Shown: positions 33,806 through 41,903 of the stretch, in pieces
Position numbering within the stretch: position 1 is the stretch's first letter
How the letters are laid out: the number at the start of each line of letters is the position of its first letter
Source: a bacterium
GTDB taxonomy: Bacteria; Bacillota; Bacilli; Lactobacillales; Streptococcaceae
Length of the DNA stretch: 41,903 bases
NCBI GenBank assembly: GCA_905221105.1
Contig: CAJNBW010000009.1
Location: forward strand, 1 to 41,903
Direction of reading: 5' to 3'
The notes under the pieces: model-generated
Databases searched by the model: none
What the model was told of the DNA's origin: nothing
The model's input: only the letters and a program-made list of their open reading frames with translations
Translations under genes and position numbers: made by a program

Positions 33806-36619
33806 TTATTTAGCTGCTTTTGAAAATGTTACAACGTAGTTATAATCTTTCCCATTAGCTTTATATAAATAGTCTTCTTTTAAAGTATAGCCGCGTTTAC
33901 GCAACTCTTCTTTTTTAGCTTCAACTTGGCTCTTAACCGCTTCTTTCACCTGTTCATTTGTTGAACCTTCCGCGACTTCAAGAGGAGTTCCATTGATATC
34001 TCCTAGGAAACCTGCAATATCTTTCATTTGATCAAAGTTATAAAAAACATTGACTTTGACCTTTTGAGGAGCTGGTTGTTCTAGACTTCTACGATTTCTG
34101 CTAGCGCGTGGTTGAACTGCTGGCGCCATTCTGAAACCTGAAGTTCCTGTAGCCTCTTTAGTGAAAGTGACTACGTAGTTATAATTTTTCACAGTAGTAT
34201 CTTGTTCAAAAATAATGTCATTTTTCACATGATACCCTCTAGCAGCTAGATCTTTTATCTTGGCTTGAATTTTTTCTTTTACTAATTCTTTTGCCTGTGC
34301 TTCATTCGTTCCAGCAGGAATTGTGACAGTGTTATCTTCTCCCGGATCAGATAGGAAGCCATGAATATCTGGCATTCCAGCGAAGTTATAGCTAATATTG
34401 ACAGTTCCATCTGGTTCTGATGTTGAACGTGCCACTCTTCTTGCTCTTGCTTGAACTGATGGGGCATTTCTAAAACTTGAAGGCTGTGCTGAAGTTGTTG
34501 GTGAAGTTGATCTTTCAGTTGTAGCAGGTTGTGCTGGAGTTGTTGCTGTAGCTTCACCTGATCCATGACCTATTGCTGTACTTCCATCATTAATAGTAGT
34601 ACCTTCATTACGTCCATTTGTTAAATTATCTTTGTTATAATTTGGTGCTGGTAATTCTTCACCTGGAACATTAATCTCATCAATCTTAGTTTGATATTCA
34701 TCCGTAGCATCTACTGCTGCATCGTGATCTTTAGCATTATTTATCGCTTCTAATCCTGCTTCTTTTAATTCTTTTAATTTAGCTTCTAACTTAGCTTTTT
34801 CTGCTTCATCTTTAACTTTTTCAATTTCACTAAGTTTTGAAGCCGCAATTTTTTCAATAACATCTTTTCCATCTTTTTTTGCTTCCTCAAGTTTTTCATC
34901 TTTAGGTGCTACTTCTTCAGACGGAGTATCTTCTTTTGGTGTTGCAGCTGGCTCTTCCGCTTTTGGCGCTGGAGCTGTTGGTTCCTCTGCTTTTGGTGCT
35001 GGGGCTGATGGCTCTTCTGCTTTCGGTGCTGGGGCTGATGGCTCTTCTGCTTTTGGCGCTGGGGCTGCTGGTTCCTCTGCTTTTGGTGCTGGAGCTGTTG
35101 GTTCCTCTGCTTTCGGTGCTGGAGTTGCTGGCTCTTCTGCTTTTGGTGCTGGCGCTGCTGGTTCTTCCGCTTTCGGTGCTGGAGTTGCTGGTTCCTCTGC
35201 TTTTGGTGCTGGGGCCGCTGGTTCCTCCACTTTCGGTGCTGGCGCTGCTGGTTCTTCCGCTTTCGGTGCTGGAACTGATGGTTCTTCTGCTTTTGGTGCT
35301 GGCGCCGCTGGCTCTTCTGCTTTTGGTGCTGGGGCTGCTGGTTCCTCCGCTTTTGGCGCTGGAGCTGCTGGTTCCTCCGCTTTCGGTGCTGGAGTTGCTG
35401 GCTCTTCTGCTTTTGGTGCTGGCGCTGCTGGTTCCTCCGCTTTCGGTGCTGGAGTTGCTGGCTCTTCTGCTTTTGATGCTGGAGCTGCTGGTTCCTCCGC
35501 TTTCGGTGCCGGTGTCGCTGGTTCCTCCGCTTTCGGTGCTGGAGTTGCTGGTTCCTCCGCTTTCGGTGATGGCGCTGCTGGTTCCTCTGCTTTTGGTGCT
35601 GGCGCTGCTGGTTCCTCCGCTTTCGGTGCTGGAGTTGCTGGCTCTTCTGCTTTTGGTGCTGGCGCTGCTGGTTCCTCTGCTTTCGGTGATGGTGCCACCG
35701 GTTCTTCCACTTTCGGTGATGGTGCCGTTGGTTCTTCCACTTTCGGTGATGGTGCCACCGGTTCTTCCACTTTCGGTGATGGTGCCGTTGGTTCTTCCGC
35801 TTTTAGTGATGGTGCCGTTGGTTCTTCCACTTTCAGTGATGGTGCCGTTGGTTCTTCCGCCTTTGGCACTGGAACTTCAGAACTTGGATTTGAAGCTACA
35901 GGTTGATTTGTAGCCCCTGTATTTGAAGGGGCATTGTCTGTTACTGGACTTGATTCACCTGAATCAGCACTAGTTATAGCGCCCAGTGATGGAGTATTTG
36001 AAACTTCTTCCCTTGTTTCGGCTTTTGGCGCTGCTGTGACTGAGGTTTCTGATTTCGATGCCGGAGATACTGACTCTTCAGCTCTCGCTGCTGACACCAC
36101 TGGTGTTTCCACAACCACTGGTGTCGTTTGTTTAACTGTAGTAGTTTGCTCTCCAGTTACAGTATCTGTCTTTGTTTCAACTTCATAACTTTGACAGCTA
36201 CCAGAATTATCAATTGACACTCGCTGTCTTCTTACTTCTGTATTTCCATCTTTTAGAAAAGCCTCTTCGCTAAAATACAATTTATTATTGACAAAAATCA
36301 AATCTCTATTTGCAATACGATTTATCTCAACCAAACTATCAACAGATAGCCCTGTTGCTCCACTAATAGCACTCAGTGTATCTCCCCACTTAATTGTGTA
36401 GTGTGATAAATTGTCTATATTTTGAATATCAGCTTTTACTTCTGCAACTGTTCTGGCTACCCAAACACCATCTTGTTCGTTAGCGGAAACAGTTGGAGCT
36501 AAAAAGCCCAGTCCCAATAAAATCACACCTGTTGCAACAATTGCACCAGTTCTTAGTTTTCTAAAGCCACGGAGGGATAATGTCCCTCTAACATTTGTTT
36601 GTCTCATTGTTTTCCTCAC
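33806..36619 (-). CDS. LysM surface protein with long Pro-Glu-Lys decapeptide repeats
   Basis: 937 residues. A long basic signal peptide (RGTLSLRGFRKLRTGAIVATGVILLGLGFLAPTVSA split around residues 11-46) is followed by one LysM domain (about 73-117: HYTIKWGDTLSAISGATGLSVDSLVEINR ... NKLYF), which binds peptidoglycan glycan chains. Then come an S/T/E linker, about 31 decapeptides (AEEPxAPAPK, 254-563), a coiled-coil region (about 575-650), and two related C-terminal domains of about 80 residues (each ending KNYNYVVTFTKE or KDYNYVVTFSK). No LPXTG is present, so wall attachment is presumably through LysM. GAGG precedes the ATG. Likely an exported adhesin or wall-associated protein; ligand unknown. 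Confidence 0.9.
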   Translation of the reverse strand: MRKTMRQTNVRGTLSLRGFRKLRTGAIVATGVILLGLGFLAPTVSANEQDGVWVARTVAEVKADIQNIDNLSHYTIKWGDTLSAISGATGLSVDSLVEINRIANRDLIFVNNKLYFSEEAFLKDGNTEVRRQRVSIDNSGSCQSYEVETKTDTVTGEQTTTVKQTTPVVVETPVVSAARAEESVSPASKSETSVTAAPKAETREEVSNTPSLGAITSADSGESSPVTDNAPSNTGATNQPVASNPSSEVPVPKAEEPTAPSLKVEEPTAPSLKAEEPTAPSPKVEEPVAPSPKVEEPTAPSPKVEEPVAPSPKAEEPAAPAPKAEEPATPAPKAEEPAAPAPKAEEPAAPSPKAEEPATPAPKAEEPATPAPKAEEPAAPASKAEEPATPAPKAEEPAAPAPKAEEPATPAPKAEEPAAPAPKAEEPAAPAPKAEEPAAPAPKAEEPSVPAPKAEEPAAPAPKVEEPAAPAPKAEEPATPAPKAEEPAAPAPKAEEPATPAPKAEEPTAPAPKAEEPAAPAPKAEEPSAPAPKAEEPSAPAPKAEEPTAPAPKAEEPAATPKEDTPSEEVAPKDEKLEEAKKDGKDVIEKIAASKLSEIEKVKDEAEKAKLEAKLKELKEAGLEAINNAKDHDAAVDATDEYQTKIDEINVPGEELPAPNYNKDNLTNGRNEGTTINDGSTAIGHGSGEATATTPAQPATTERSTSPTTSAQPSSFRNAPSVQARARRVARSTSEPDGTVNISYNFAGMPDIHGFLSDPGEDNTVTIPAGTNEAQAKELVKEKIQAKIKDLAARGYHVKNDIIFEQDTTVKNYNYVVTFTKEATGTSGFRMAPAVQPRASRNRRSLEQPAPQKVKVNVFYNFDQMKDIAGFLGDINGTPLEVAEGSTNEQVKEAVKSQVEAKKEELRKRGYTLKEDYLYKANGKDYNYVVTFSKAAK
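34931..35860 (-). repeat. About 31 tandem 30-bp units (AEEPxAPAPK)
   Basis: Every unit encodes ten residues. Sub-types are grouped: units with VEEPxAPSPK lie at the N-terminal side and AEEPxAPAPK at the C-terminal side. Perfect 30-bp periodicity makes copy-number change by slippage or recombination likely and always in frame. The polypeptide would be an extended, Pro-rich, wall-spanning stalk. Confidence 0.95.
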
Positions 36620-36634
36620 TATTTTATATTTTTT

Positions 36635-36697
36635 AAAAAGGCAAACTCAGCCACAGCAGGCCCGTCTACCTTTGCAGTCTGGATAGGTATCTACAGG
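36635..36697 (-). promoter_or_regulatory. Possible structured leader / attenuator before the LysM gene
   Basis: On the minus strand CCTGT (36697-36693) can pair with ACGGG (36665-36661), and TACC (36689-36686) with GGTA (36670-36667). GCAAA (36675-36671), in the loop of that hairpin, can instead pair with TTTGC (36645-36641), enclosing GCC/GGC, and is followed by CTTTTT. Two competing folds, one terminator-like, are compatible with transcription attenuation. Not matched to a known riboswitch class by eye. Confidence 0.35.
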
Positions 36698-36792
36698 TTT
36701 TCTATTTATTTAAAATCAAATTATAAATAAATTTTTATGCATATTTGAATATAGAAATTGTAAATTATACTTCCACTGAATTCCACGATTTT

Positions 36793-36822
36793 AGTATATC
36801 ACATACACCAGCAAAAGTACAA
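36793..36822 (-). promoter_or_regulatory. Promoter of the LysM surface-protein gene
   Basis: TTGTAC (36822-36817), 18 bases, TGA-extended TATACT (36798-36793) on the minus strand; leader about 165 bases. Confidence 0.6.
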
Positions 36823-36861
36823 AGAAAGCAACTGAAAGCAATGATTTTCACCACTGCTTTC
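36822..36861 (-). terminator. Terminator of the vex operon
   Basis: On the minus strand GAAAGCAGTG (36861-36852) pairs with CATTGCTTTC (36843-36834) across an 8-base loop, followed by AGTTGCTTTCTTTG. About 100 bases beyond the vex3 stop. Confidence 0.75.
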
Positions 36862-36957
36862 GGCTCTATTTTGAATTGTTAAATAATCATTCTCTATCCA
36901 TCATTCTTGAATAGAAAAATAAGATGTAGTCTCTATTTCAGACTAATTTTTTCAAAT

Positions 36958-38337
36958 TTATTCACCATCCAGCAAGAGTTCTTTTGGTTGTTTTCTAAGG
37001 AGATTGCTTGAAGCAAGCGCCATAACGAGAACCACTAGAACCAAGGCTAGGACAAAGACGATGATAAAGTCTGATGTCTGAATAGAAATGTCTAGGCTCG
37101 ACAAGGTCTTACTAAAGCCATCTACTTCTGCACCACCACCAAGGTTAGAGGCTTGAGCTGCCTTGCTGGCTTGCTTGGCAACACCTGAAGTGACATTGGC
37201 AAGAACAGTATTTCCGATTGCACGGGCTGTGTAGCTGGCTAGGAAGTAAGCAGAAACTAGAGCAGGGATGGCAATCAAGATAGATTCAGTGATGAATTGC
37301 CCCAAGATACTTGCCTGCTTGAGACCGATAGAGAGGAGGATTCCCACCTCCTTACGACGAGCGTTGATCCAAAGACTAAGCAAAAGGGCAAGGAGAAGGA
37401 CTGAGAAGCTCAAGCTGCCCCAGAAGAGGAGGTTGGCCATCTTATACATACCAGAGATAGATTGCTCTAGAGCTGGGTAGTTAGAGGAGCTCTTCACCAG
37501 TGTGTAGCTCTTCCAGTTGATACCACTGATACCATTCAACTCTTTCATAACATCATCCAAGTTCTTGTCCGCTGTTACAAAGAAGGTTGCGTCCCCATAA
37601 ATAGCTGTGTCTTCTGTGTATCCATAAAGTTTTGCAGCAGTGTGAATGTCTGTGATAGCTGTATTTTCATAGAGCTCTTGTGAGTAGGTTACTGCCGACT
37701 TATTGTGACCATCAAAGAGACCCTTGATTGTCACTTCAACTGTTTCCTTGGCTCCTTTTTCATTGTCTGCATCGTAGACATTTGAGTCCAGTTTGACCTT
37801 ATCTCCAACTTTCCAGCCGTGTTTGGCTGCCAAGTCCTTGTGCAGGAGGATCTTGTCTTTGTCGTCGTTGGTTAAGTGCTCACCTTCGACTAATTTATAA
37901 GATCCAGAGACAAACTTATCTTCTTTGGAAGAGTCATTGACACCAGTGATCATCAAGCTGCTTCCAAAATGTTTAGCACGGTCAGGTGTTAGATTTTTCT
38001 TGGTTTCTGGTGTTTCAATGAGTTCATATCCAGTCAAATCTCCGATAGCGTTGATACGTTTAACATAAGACTCGATGGCCTTATTTTCGGTGATTTTTTT
38101 GATATCCTCACCCTTAATATTCCCAGCACCACGTGGCGTTCCTTGATTGACGCGACGATTGATTTGCATGGAGAAGCTGTTGGTGATATTTTTAAAGGTC
38201 TCCTGAGAAGCCTTGGCTGTAGCTCCCTTGATCGACAAGCCGACCAAACTTAAGCTCGCCATGAGGAGAATAATCAGGAAGATGACAATCGATTTGAAAA
38301 ACTTCCTTGTAACATAGGCAAATGCGTTGTGTAACAT
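36958..38337 (-). CDS. vex3: ABC transporter permease Vex3 (FtsX/MacB type)
   Basis: 459 residues: one N-terminal membrane helix (about 16-36), a large extracytoplasmic domain (about 40-310), then three helices around 310-450 with the FtsX-type loop WINARRKEVGILLSIGLKQASILGQFITESILI. MacB-like permease, acting with Vex1 and the Vex2 ATPase. The pneumococcal Vex system has been proposed to export a small peptide; its true substrate is not settled. Last gene of vex1-2-3. Confidence 0.92.
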   Translation of the reverse strand: MLHNAFAYVTRKFFKSIVIFLIILLMASLSLVGLSIKGATAKASQETFKNITNSFSMQINRRVNQGTPRGAGNIKGEDIKKITENKAIESYVKRINAIGDLTGYELIETPETKKNLTPDRAKHFGSSLMITGVNDSSKEDKFVSGSYKLVEGEHLTNDDKDKILLHKDLAAKHGWKVGDKVKLDSNVYDADNEKGAKETVEVTIKGLFDGHNKSAVTYSQELYENTAITDIHTAAKLYGYTEDTAIYGDATFFVTADKNLDDVMKELNGISGINWKSYTLVKSSSNYPALEQSISGMYKMANLLFWGSLSFSVLLLALLLSLWINARRKEVGILLSIGLKQASILGQFITESILIAIPALVSAYFLASYTARAIGNTVLANVTSGVAKQASKAAQASNLGGGAEVDGFSKTLSSLDISIQTSDFIIVFVLALVLVVLVMALASSNLLRKQPKELLLDGE

Positions 38338-38391
38338 AGGTTCCCTTTCTAGATTTTGTTCTTTCTTATAGTTCTAACAGAAAAGCTCATA

Positions 38392-39039
38392 TTATTTACT
38401 AGTATTGCGAGTTTCAGTCAGTTTCTTATCCTTCAACTCAAGTGTAATATCTGACGCTTGTGCCACTTCTTTGCTGTGGGTGACGACGATGACACATTTA
38501 CCTGTTTTCTGGACAAGTGATTTGAGCAGTTCAACAATATCCCCGGCAGTTTTAGGATCCAGATTCCCTGTCGGCTCATCAGCTAGAATAACTGGGGCTT
38601 CTGATACCAGACTACGAGCGATGGCAACACGTTGCTGTTGACCACCTGATAACTGGAGAACATTCCGCTTGATCTGACTTTCATCCAAACCAAGCTCAAG
38701 CAGTGTATCCTTGCTTGCCTTTTTGTTGACCAAGCGGATATTTTCCAGTGGAGAAAGATAATCTATCAAGTTATAATTTTGAAAGACCAAGGAAATATGG
38801 TGCATACGATGGTAAGAATAGCCCTTCTTACGAATGTCCTCTCCTTGGAAAAGGATAGAACCCTCAACAGGACTATCTAGACCAGCAAGGAGGGACAAGA
38901 GAGTGGATTTTCCTGCTCCTGACTCACCAATGATACTGTAAAATTTCCCGGGTTCAAAATTATAATTGATCTGATATAAAACTGCCTCAGCAGTGTTCTT
39001 ATAACGGTAGGTAACATCTTGCAATTGTAATAAAGTCAT
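38392..39039 (-). CDS. vex2: ABC transporter ATP-binding protein Vex2
   Basis: 215 residues. Walker [10 protein letters not shown] (38-46), Q-loop [14 protein letters not shown], signature [15 protein letters not shown], Walker [14 protein letters not shown]-loop [10 protein letters not shown]; the LolD/MacB-type ATPase class. Lies between two FtsX-type permeases, 12 bases after vex1 and 54 bases before vex3, so it probably powers a heteromeric Vex1/Vex3 complex. Confidence 0.94.
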   Translation of the reverse strand: MTLLQLQDVTYRYKNTAEAVLYQINYNFEPGKFYSIIGESGAGKSTLLSLLAGLDSPVEGSILFQGEDIRKKGYSYHRMHHISLVFQNYNLIDYLSPLENIRLVNKKASKDTLLELGLDESQIKRNVLQLSGGQQQRVAIARSLVSEAPVILADEPTGNLDPKTAGDIVELLKSLVQKTGKCVIVVTHSKEVAQASDITLELKDKKLTETRNTSK

Positions 39040-39051
39040 GATTTCTCCTTC

Positions 39052-40329
39052 TTAACTAATAGATGATAAAATTTCTTTCGGTGATTTTCTAAATAAAAAT
39101 AGGAAACAAAGGGCTACAGATAAGCAACTAAGCAGAACTAGAAAAACATAGGATTCTGCAAAAGATAAGATGCTGGTTGATAAACTGCTTGCTTTGGCTA
39201 GCGTGTCTTGTAGGGCTGCCTGATCTCCACTTGCTAGTAGAGTTTGGAGTAGATAGGATGTGATGGCGTTTCCTGCAACAAATGCTGGAAGCAAAGCTCC
39301 AAGAGATACCAGCACCACCTCTAAACAGAATTGTAGGAAGATCGAGATCTTACCTTTTCCAAGTGCAAGTAAAATCCCCACTTCGTAGACTCGTTCTCTC
39401 AACCAGAGAGACAAGACTAAAATCAAGGCGCCTGCTCCTGCTATCAACATCCCATAAAGGAAGATGGTGAGGAAGGTTTGGAAGGTTGCTACTGAGTCTT
39501 TGATTTGTTCAAAGGCCTTGTTTTCCTTCTCGACTTGGTAACCTTGACTTTCTAAAGCCAAGTTTTCCACCTGCTTCATGAGTCCGTCCATTTCCTTAGG
39601 ATTTTCTATATAGAAGCGAGCTGCACTGACTAGAGATTCACCATTTCCCAAAAGGGTTTGGCTACTTTCATAGTCTGTAAAGACCTGGTTTTCACTGAAG
39701 TCAGATGACAAGCCTGTAAATTTCTCTTGTTTTTTACCAGAAAAAATTCCAACAATCTCAAACTCTACTGTTTGCCCTTTTCCAGATTCTGACTGACCAG
39801 CATCCAAGCCAATCTTGTCATGAAGGGAAAGACCGTTCTTCTTGGCCAACTCTTCGTGGATTAGGATTTTCTTGGAATCCCCTTTTTGAAGGTGTCGCCC
39901 TTCTTTTAGATTGAAAGCCGAGCTACTAAAGGTCACATCCTTGGATGAATCCTGAAGAGCCGTTAAGCTAACCAAATTCTTGTCCGCTGCTGACAAATCA
40001 TCACGTTCTACGCTCTGCTCACCACTCACTACTTCCTTGTCTTTCAGTTTTGCGACCGTTTCGAGTTCGGGAGAGACATTTTCCAGCCCCTTAATCTGGC
40101 TCACGGATGATAAGTTCGACAACTTGAAGGTCTGACCATTTTCTATCTTTTTAATAGAAAAAGATGTATTGAGTGATTTATAAAGATTGGTTTCTACTGT
40201 CTTGTTGGACTTCATCAATGTCAAACAGGCTGAAATTCCGCCCAATAGGACAAATAAAATCAGAAATAAAATAAAACTTCTCAGTCGTTTTCTGCTGACA
40301 TAAGCCCAAGCTCTTTGGATTGGATTCAT
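39052..40329 (-). CDS. vex1: ABC transporter permease Vex1 (FtsX/MacB type)
   Basis: 425 residues with the same plan as Vex3: N-terminal helix (RLRSFILFLILFVLLGGIS), extracytoplasmic domain, then three helices with WLRERVYEVGILLALGKGKISIFLQFCLE. A perfect GGAGGTGA lies before the ATG at 40329. First gene of the operon. Confidence 0.92.
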   Translation of the reverse strand: MNPIQRAWAYVSRKRLRSFILFLILFVLLGGISACLTLMKSNKTVETNLYKSLNTSFSIKKIENGQTFKLSNLSSVSQIKGLENVSPELETVAKLKDKEVVSGEQSVERDDLSAADKNLVSLTALQDSSKDVTFSSSAFNLKEGRHLQKGDSKKILIHEELAKKNGLSLHDKIGLDAGQSESGKGQTVEFEIVGIFSGKKQEKFTGLSSDFSENQVFTDYESSQTLLGNGESLVSAARFYIENPKEMDGLMKQVENLALESQGYQVEKENKAFEQIKDSVATFQTFLTIFLYGMLIAGAGALILVLSLWLRERVYEVGILLALGKGKISIFLQFCLEVVLVSLGALLPAFVAGNAITSYLLQTLLASGDQAALQDTLAKASSLSTSILSFAESYVFLVLLSCLSVALCFLFLFRKSPKEILSSIS

Positions 40330-40354
40330 TTGTCACCTCCATATTTGTAAGACT

Positions 40355-40387
40355 ATTATAAAACCCAAATATGAAATGTTTATGAAA
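40355..40387 (-). promoter_or_regulatory. vex promoter with OmpR-type direct repeat
   Basis: TATAAT (40360-40355) on the minus strand has no proper -35. Instead TTTCAT-N5-TTTCAT (40387-40371) lies exactly 10 bases upstream of the -10 box: an 11-bp-period direct repeat at the position where OmpR-family activators contact DNA. VncR, encoded nearby, is one candidate binder (inference). Confidence 0.6.
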
Positions 40388-40390
40388 TCA

Positions 40391-40442
40391 AAAAAAAGAA
40401 CTAGAGTTCTCACAAATGAGTGAGTTTTCTAGTTCTTTTTGA
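40391..40442. terminator. Bidirectional terminator before vex1
   Basis: AAAGAACTAGA (40395-40405) pairs perfectly with TCTAGTTCTTT (40428-40438), with an inner CTCA/TGAG pair and A/T-runs on both sides. It ends the LPNTG gene transcript about 55 bases beyond its stop. Confidence 0.88.
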
Positions 40443-40496
40443 TTTACAAAGACTTCGTGTAGGGAAAGCTACTAAGGATCAGATGAGATCATCTAT

Positions 40497-41903
40497 TTAT
40501 GCTTCCTCTTCATCGTCTTTTTTCTTTTTGGCAAATAGCAAACCAAATGCCCCAAGAAGAGAGAGAGCTCCTAATGCACCTGTAGCACGGTCTTCTTGTG
40601 TACCAGTATTTGGCAATACTGCTTGCGTTTGAGAAACTGATGGATTCGTTTCTGACACTTCATTCGGCAATTGAGCAGGCACTTCAACTATTTGACTTGG
40701 TTGTTCAGCCGGTTGAGTAGTTGGCACCTCAGCAGGAGTAACAGTATCCGGTCTAGGATTTGTATCGTCAGATGGTGTAGTTGGTCTTTGTTGACCGTCT
40801 CCTGTTGGTCTAACTGGACTCACTTTCCTGAAGATGTGAGTTACAACATCATCTTTAGTTTCTGTTCTTACAAATACATAACCTTCAATTTCACCATGTT
40901 CAAATGCTTCATTGGCTTCACCTAATACCGTTGGAGCTTTGGCATCCGCTGGTTTCAATTCATGACCTTGTTCATCAGTCCATTTAGTGATGAGTAATGT
41001 TGGATGTTCAGCTACTGGTGGAAGAATTAAGTTGCCATTTTCGTCTACTCCTGTTGTACCGATTGGGTCTGTGTACTCTGGAAGTTCTAGTACTGGTGGA
41101 AGAATCGTTGTTACTTCTTCACCAGAAAGCTCATGACTGATATTTGTCTTAGGATCAGTGATTATTACTTTACCTGTTGGTTCAACAACTACTGTTTTAC
41201 CTGGATTTGCTTTTTCCACTGATTCTTTAACTTTATCTTGTTCGTCTTTGCTTAGATTATTCAAATCTTTGACTGGTACTTTATCGGTTGGTTTCACCGG
41301 TTCGAAGTCTTGGTTCACTAAATCGCTTCCTGGAATTGTATGACTGATTCCTGTGGTTGGATCTGTCACTGTTGCTGTTCCGTCGGCTCCTACTGTGACT
41401 TCCTTACCTGGGTTCTTCGCTTTGACTTTGTCTGCCACTTGTTTTTTCTCTTCTGGAGTTAAGTGGGCTTTGTCTTTGACTAGAACTTTATCGGTTGGTT
41501 TCACTGGTTCGAAGTCTTGGTTCACTAGCTCTGTTCCTGGTATTGTATGACTGATTCCTGTGGTTGGATCTGTCACTGTTACTGTTCCGTCGTCTCCTAC
41601 CGTTACTTCCTTACCTGGGTTCTTAGCTTTGACTTTGTCTGCCACTTGTTTTTTCTCTTCTGGAGTTAAGTGGGCTTTGTCTTTCACTGGAACTTTGTCG
41701 GTTGGTTTCACTGGAGTGAAGTCTTGGTTCACTAGCACTGTAATTGGTACTTTAACGTTTTCTTTACTTCCGTCTTCATACGTTACTTCTACAGTTACTT
41801 CACCTGTTCCGTCTGGAATATCACCAATCACTTTCTTACCTGTAATCTTGTCGCCTGTTACGGCTCCTGTTACTTGGTCTGCTGTGTGTTTTGGTGCTTG
41901 ATC
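40497..41903 (-). CDS. LPNTG cell-wall-anchored repeat protein (N-terminus beyond right edge)
   Basis: The frame is open to the right edge, so only the last 468 residues are seen. The first 60 residues are Rib-like (TYEDGSKENVKVPITV). Then come repeats of 69 residues (VNQDFxPVKPTDKVPVKDKAHLTPEEKKQVADKVKAKNPGK split over the unit, then VTVGDDGTVTVTDPTTGISHTIPG), a link module (TKWTDEQGHELK ... GYVFVRTE ... HIFRKVS), a P/T-rich wall-spanning stretch and LPNTG with a hydrophobic helix and KKKKDDEEEA tail. Sortase A substrate on the wall; function of the missing N-terminal region unknown. It is not a complete gene here. Confidence 0.93.
   Translation of the reverse strand, partial: DQAPKHTADQVTGAVTGDKITGKKVIGDIPDGTGEVTVEVTYEDGSKENVKVPITVLVNQDFTPVKPTDKVPVKDKAHLTPEEKKQVADKVKAKNPGKEVTVGDDGTVTVTDPTTGISHTIPGTELVNQDFEPVKPTDKVLVKDKAHLTPEEKKQVADKVKAKNPGKEVTVGADGTATVTDPTTGISHTIPGSDLVNQDFEPVKPTDKVPVKDLNNLSKDEQDKVKESVEKANPGKTVVVEPTGKVIITDPKTNISHELSGEEVTTILPPVLELPEYTDPIGTTGVDENGNLILPPVAEHPTLLITKWTDEQGHELKPADAKAPTVLGEANEAFEHGEIEGYVFVRTETKDDVVTHIFRKVSPVRPTGDGQQRPTTPSDDTNPRPDTVTPAEVPTTQPAEQPSQIVEVPAQLPNEVSETNPSVSQTQAVLPNTGTQEDRATGALGALSLLGAFGLLFAKKKKDDEEEA
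41250..41740 (-). repeat. 207-bp repeats of the right-edge LPNTG gene
   Basis: The VNQDF-encoding string recurs about every 207 bp (near 41309, 41516 and 41720). The two central units are almost identical at DNA level, the leftmost unit (C-terminal) is diverged. Confidence 0.9.

Noticed and set aside
34906..35913. 335-codon plus-strand frame rich in Leu/Val
   Set aside because: It is the antisense reading of the 30-bp Pro-Glu-Lys repeats; the low-complexity hydrophobic product and missing start signals indicate a shadow frame.
1..41903. Joining the left-edge gene to the right-edge gene as one circular gene
   Set aside because: Both are on the minus strand and carry Rib-like sequence, but joining the ends directly gives a TAG stop and a frame mismatch, so the ends are not adjacent as they stand.

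Overview
The window looks like chromosomal DNA of a Mitis-group Streptococcus (S. mitis / S. oralis / S. pneumoniae relatives). The evidence is low GC content, five BOX elements (the tacggcaaggcgacgctgacg core is readable), YSIRK and LPNTG surface proteins, and blocks whose gene order matches pneumococcus: hprK-lgt next to rpsU-nagB-queA, and vex1-2-3 with vncRS and fba. Almost everything is on the minus strand; queA and one small membrane-protein gene are on plus.

Layout. (1) Positions 1-10118: a giant YSIRK surface protein of at least 3,372 codons that runs off the left edge. It has a unique N-terminal part, then alternating Rib and cadherin-like modules, then ten 276-bp Rib-type repeats. 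(2) 10119-10862: its leader with repeats and a hairpin, an unassigned stretch, a decayed BOX element and a strong terminator. (3) 10863-16007: a sortase-anchored, 1714-residue class-3-lipase-like protein. (4) 16405-18916: operon hprK-lgt-DUF948-YtxH (carbon catabolite signalling, lipoprotein maturation, envelope proteins). (5) 19199-21400: rpsU, nagB (with a NagR-like operator inside its promoter) and the divergent queA. (6) 21475-26278: yihY-like gene, CPA1 antiporter, an 84-residue protein, and an mnmM/mnmL-type pair (methyltransferase and radical SAM) linked to tRNA wobble-uridine modification. The radical SAM gene appears to be leaderless, as does the divergent DUF3397 gene. (7) 26820-30096: small LiaI/LiaF-like membrane protein, tRNA-Thr(CGU), and a three-gene ABC-2 type exporter. 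(8) 30532-33535: fba and the vncRS two-component system. (9) 33806-36619: LysM surface protein with about 31 ten-residue Pro/Glu/Lys repeats, lying between vncRS and the vex operon. (10) 36958-40329: vex1-vex2-vex3. (11) 40497-41903: C-terminal part of another LPNTG protein running off the right edge.

How the parts relate. The window alternates conserved housekeeping operons with four repeat-rich surface-protein genes; both edges fall inside such genes. Housekeeping units mostly have clean sigma-A promoters and tight start/stop overlaps, and BOX elements sit between units. The least expected signals are a 20-codon amphipathic-peptide frame between vncS and fba, an OmpR-type direct repeat (TTTCAT-N5-TTTCAT) in place of a -35 box at the vex promoter, the back-to-back leaderless promoters near 26.3 kb, and structured leaders ahead of two surface-protein genes. 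No CRISPR array, prophage or complete insertion sequence was seen.
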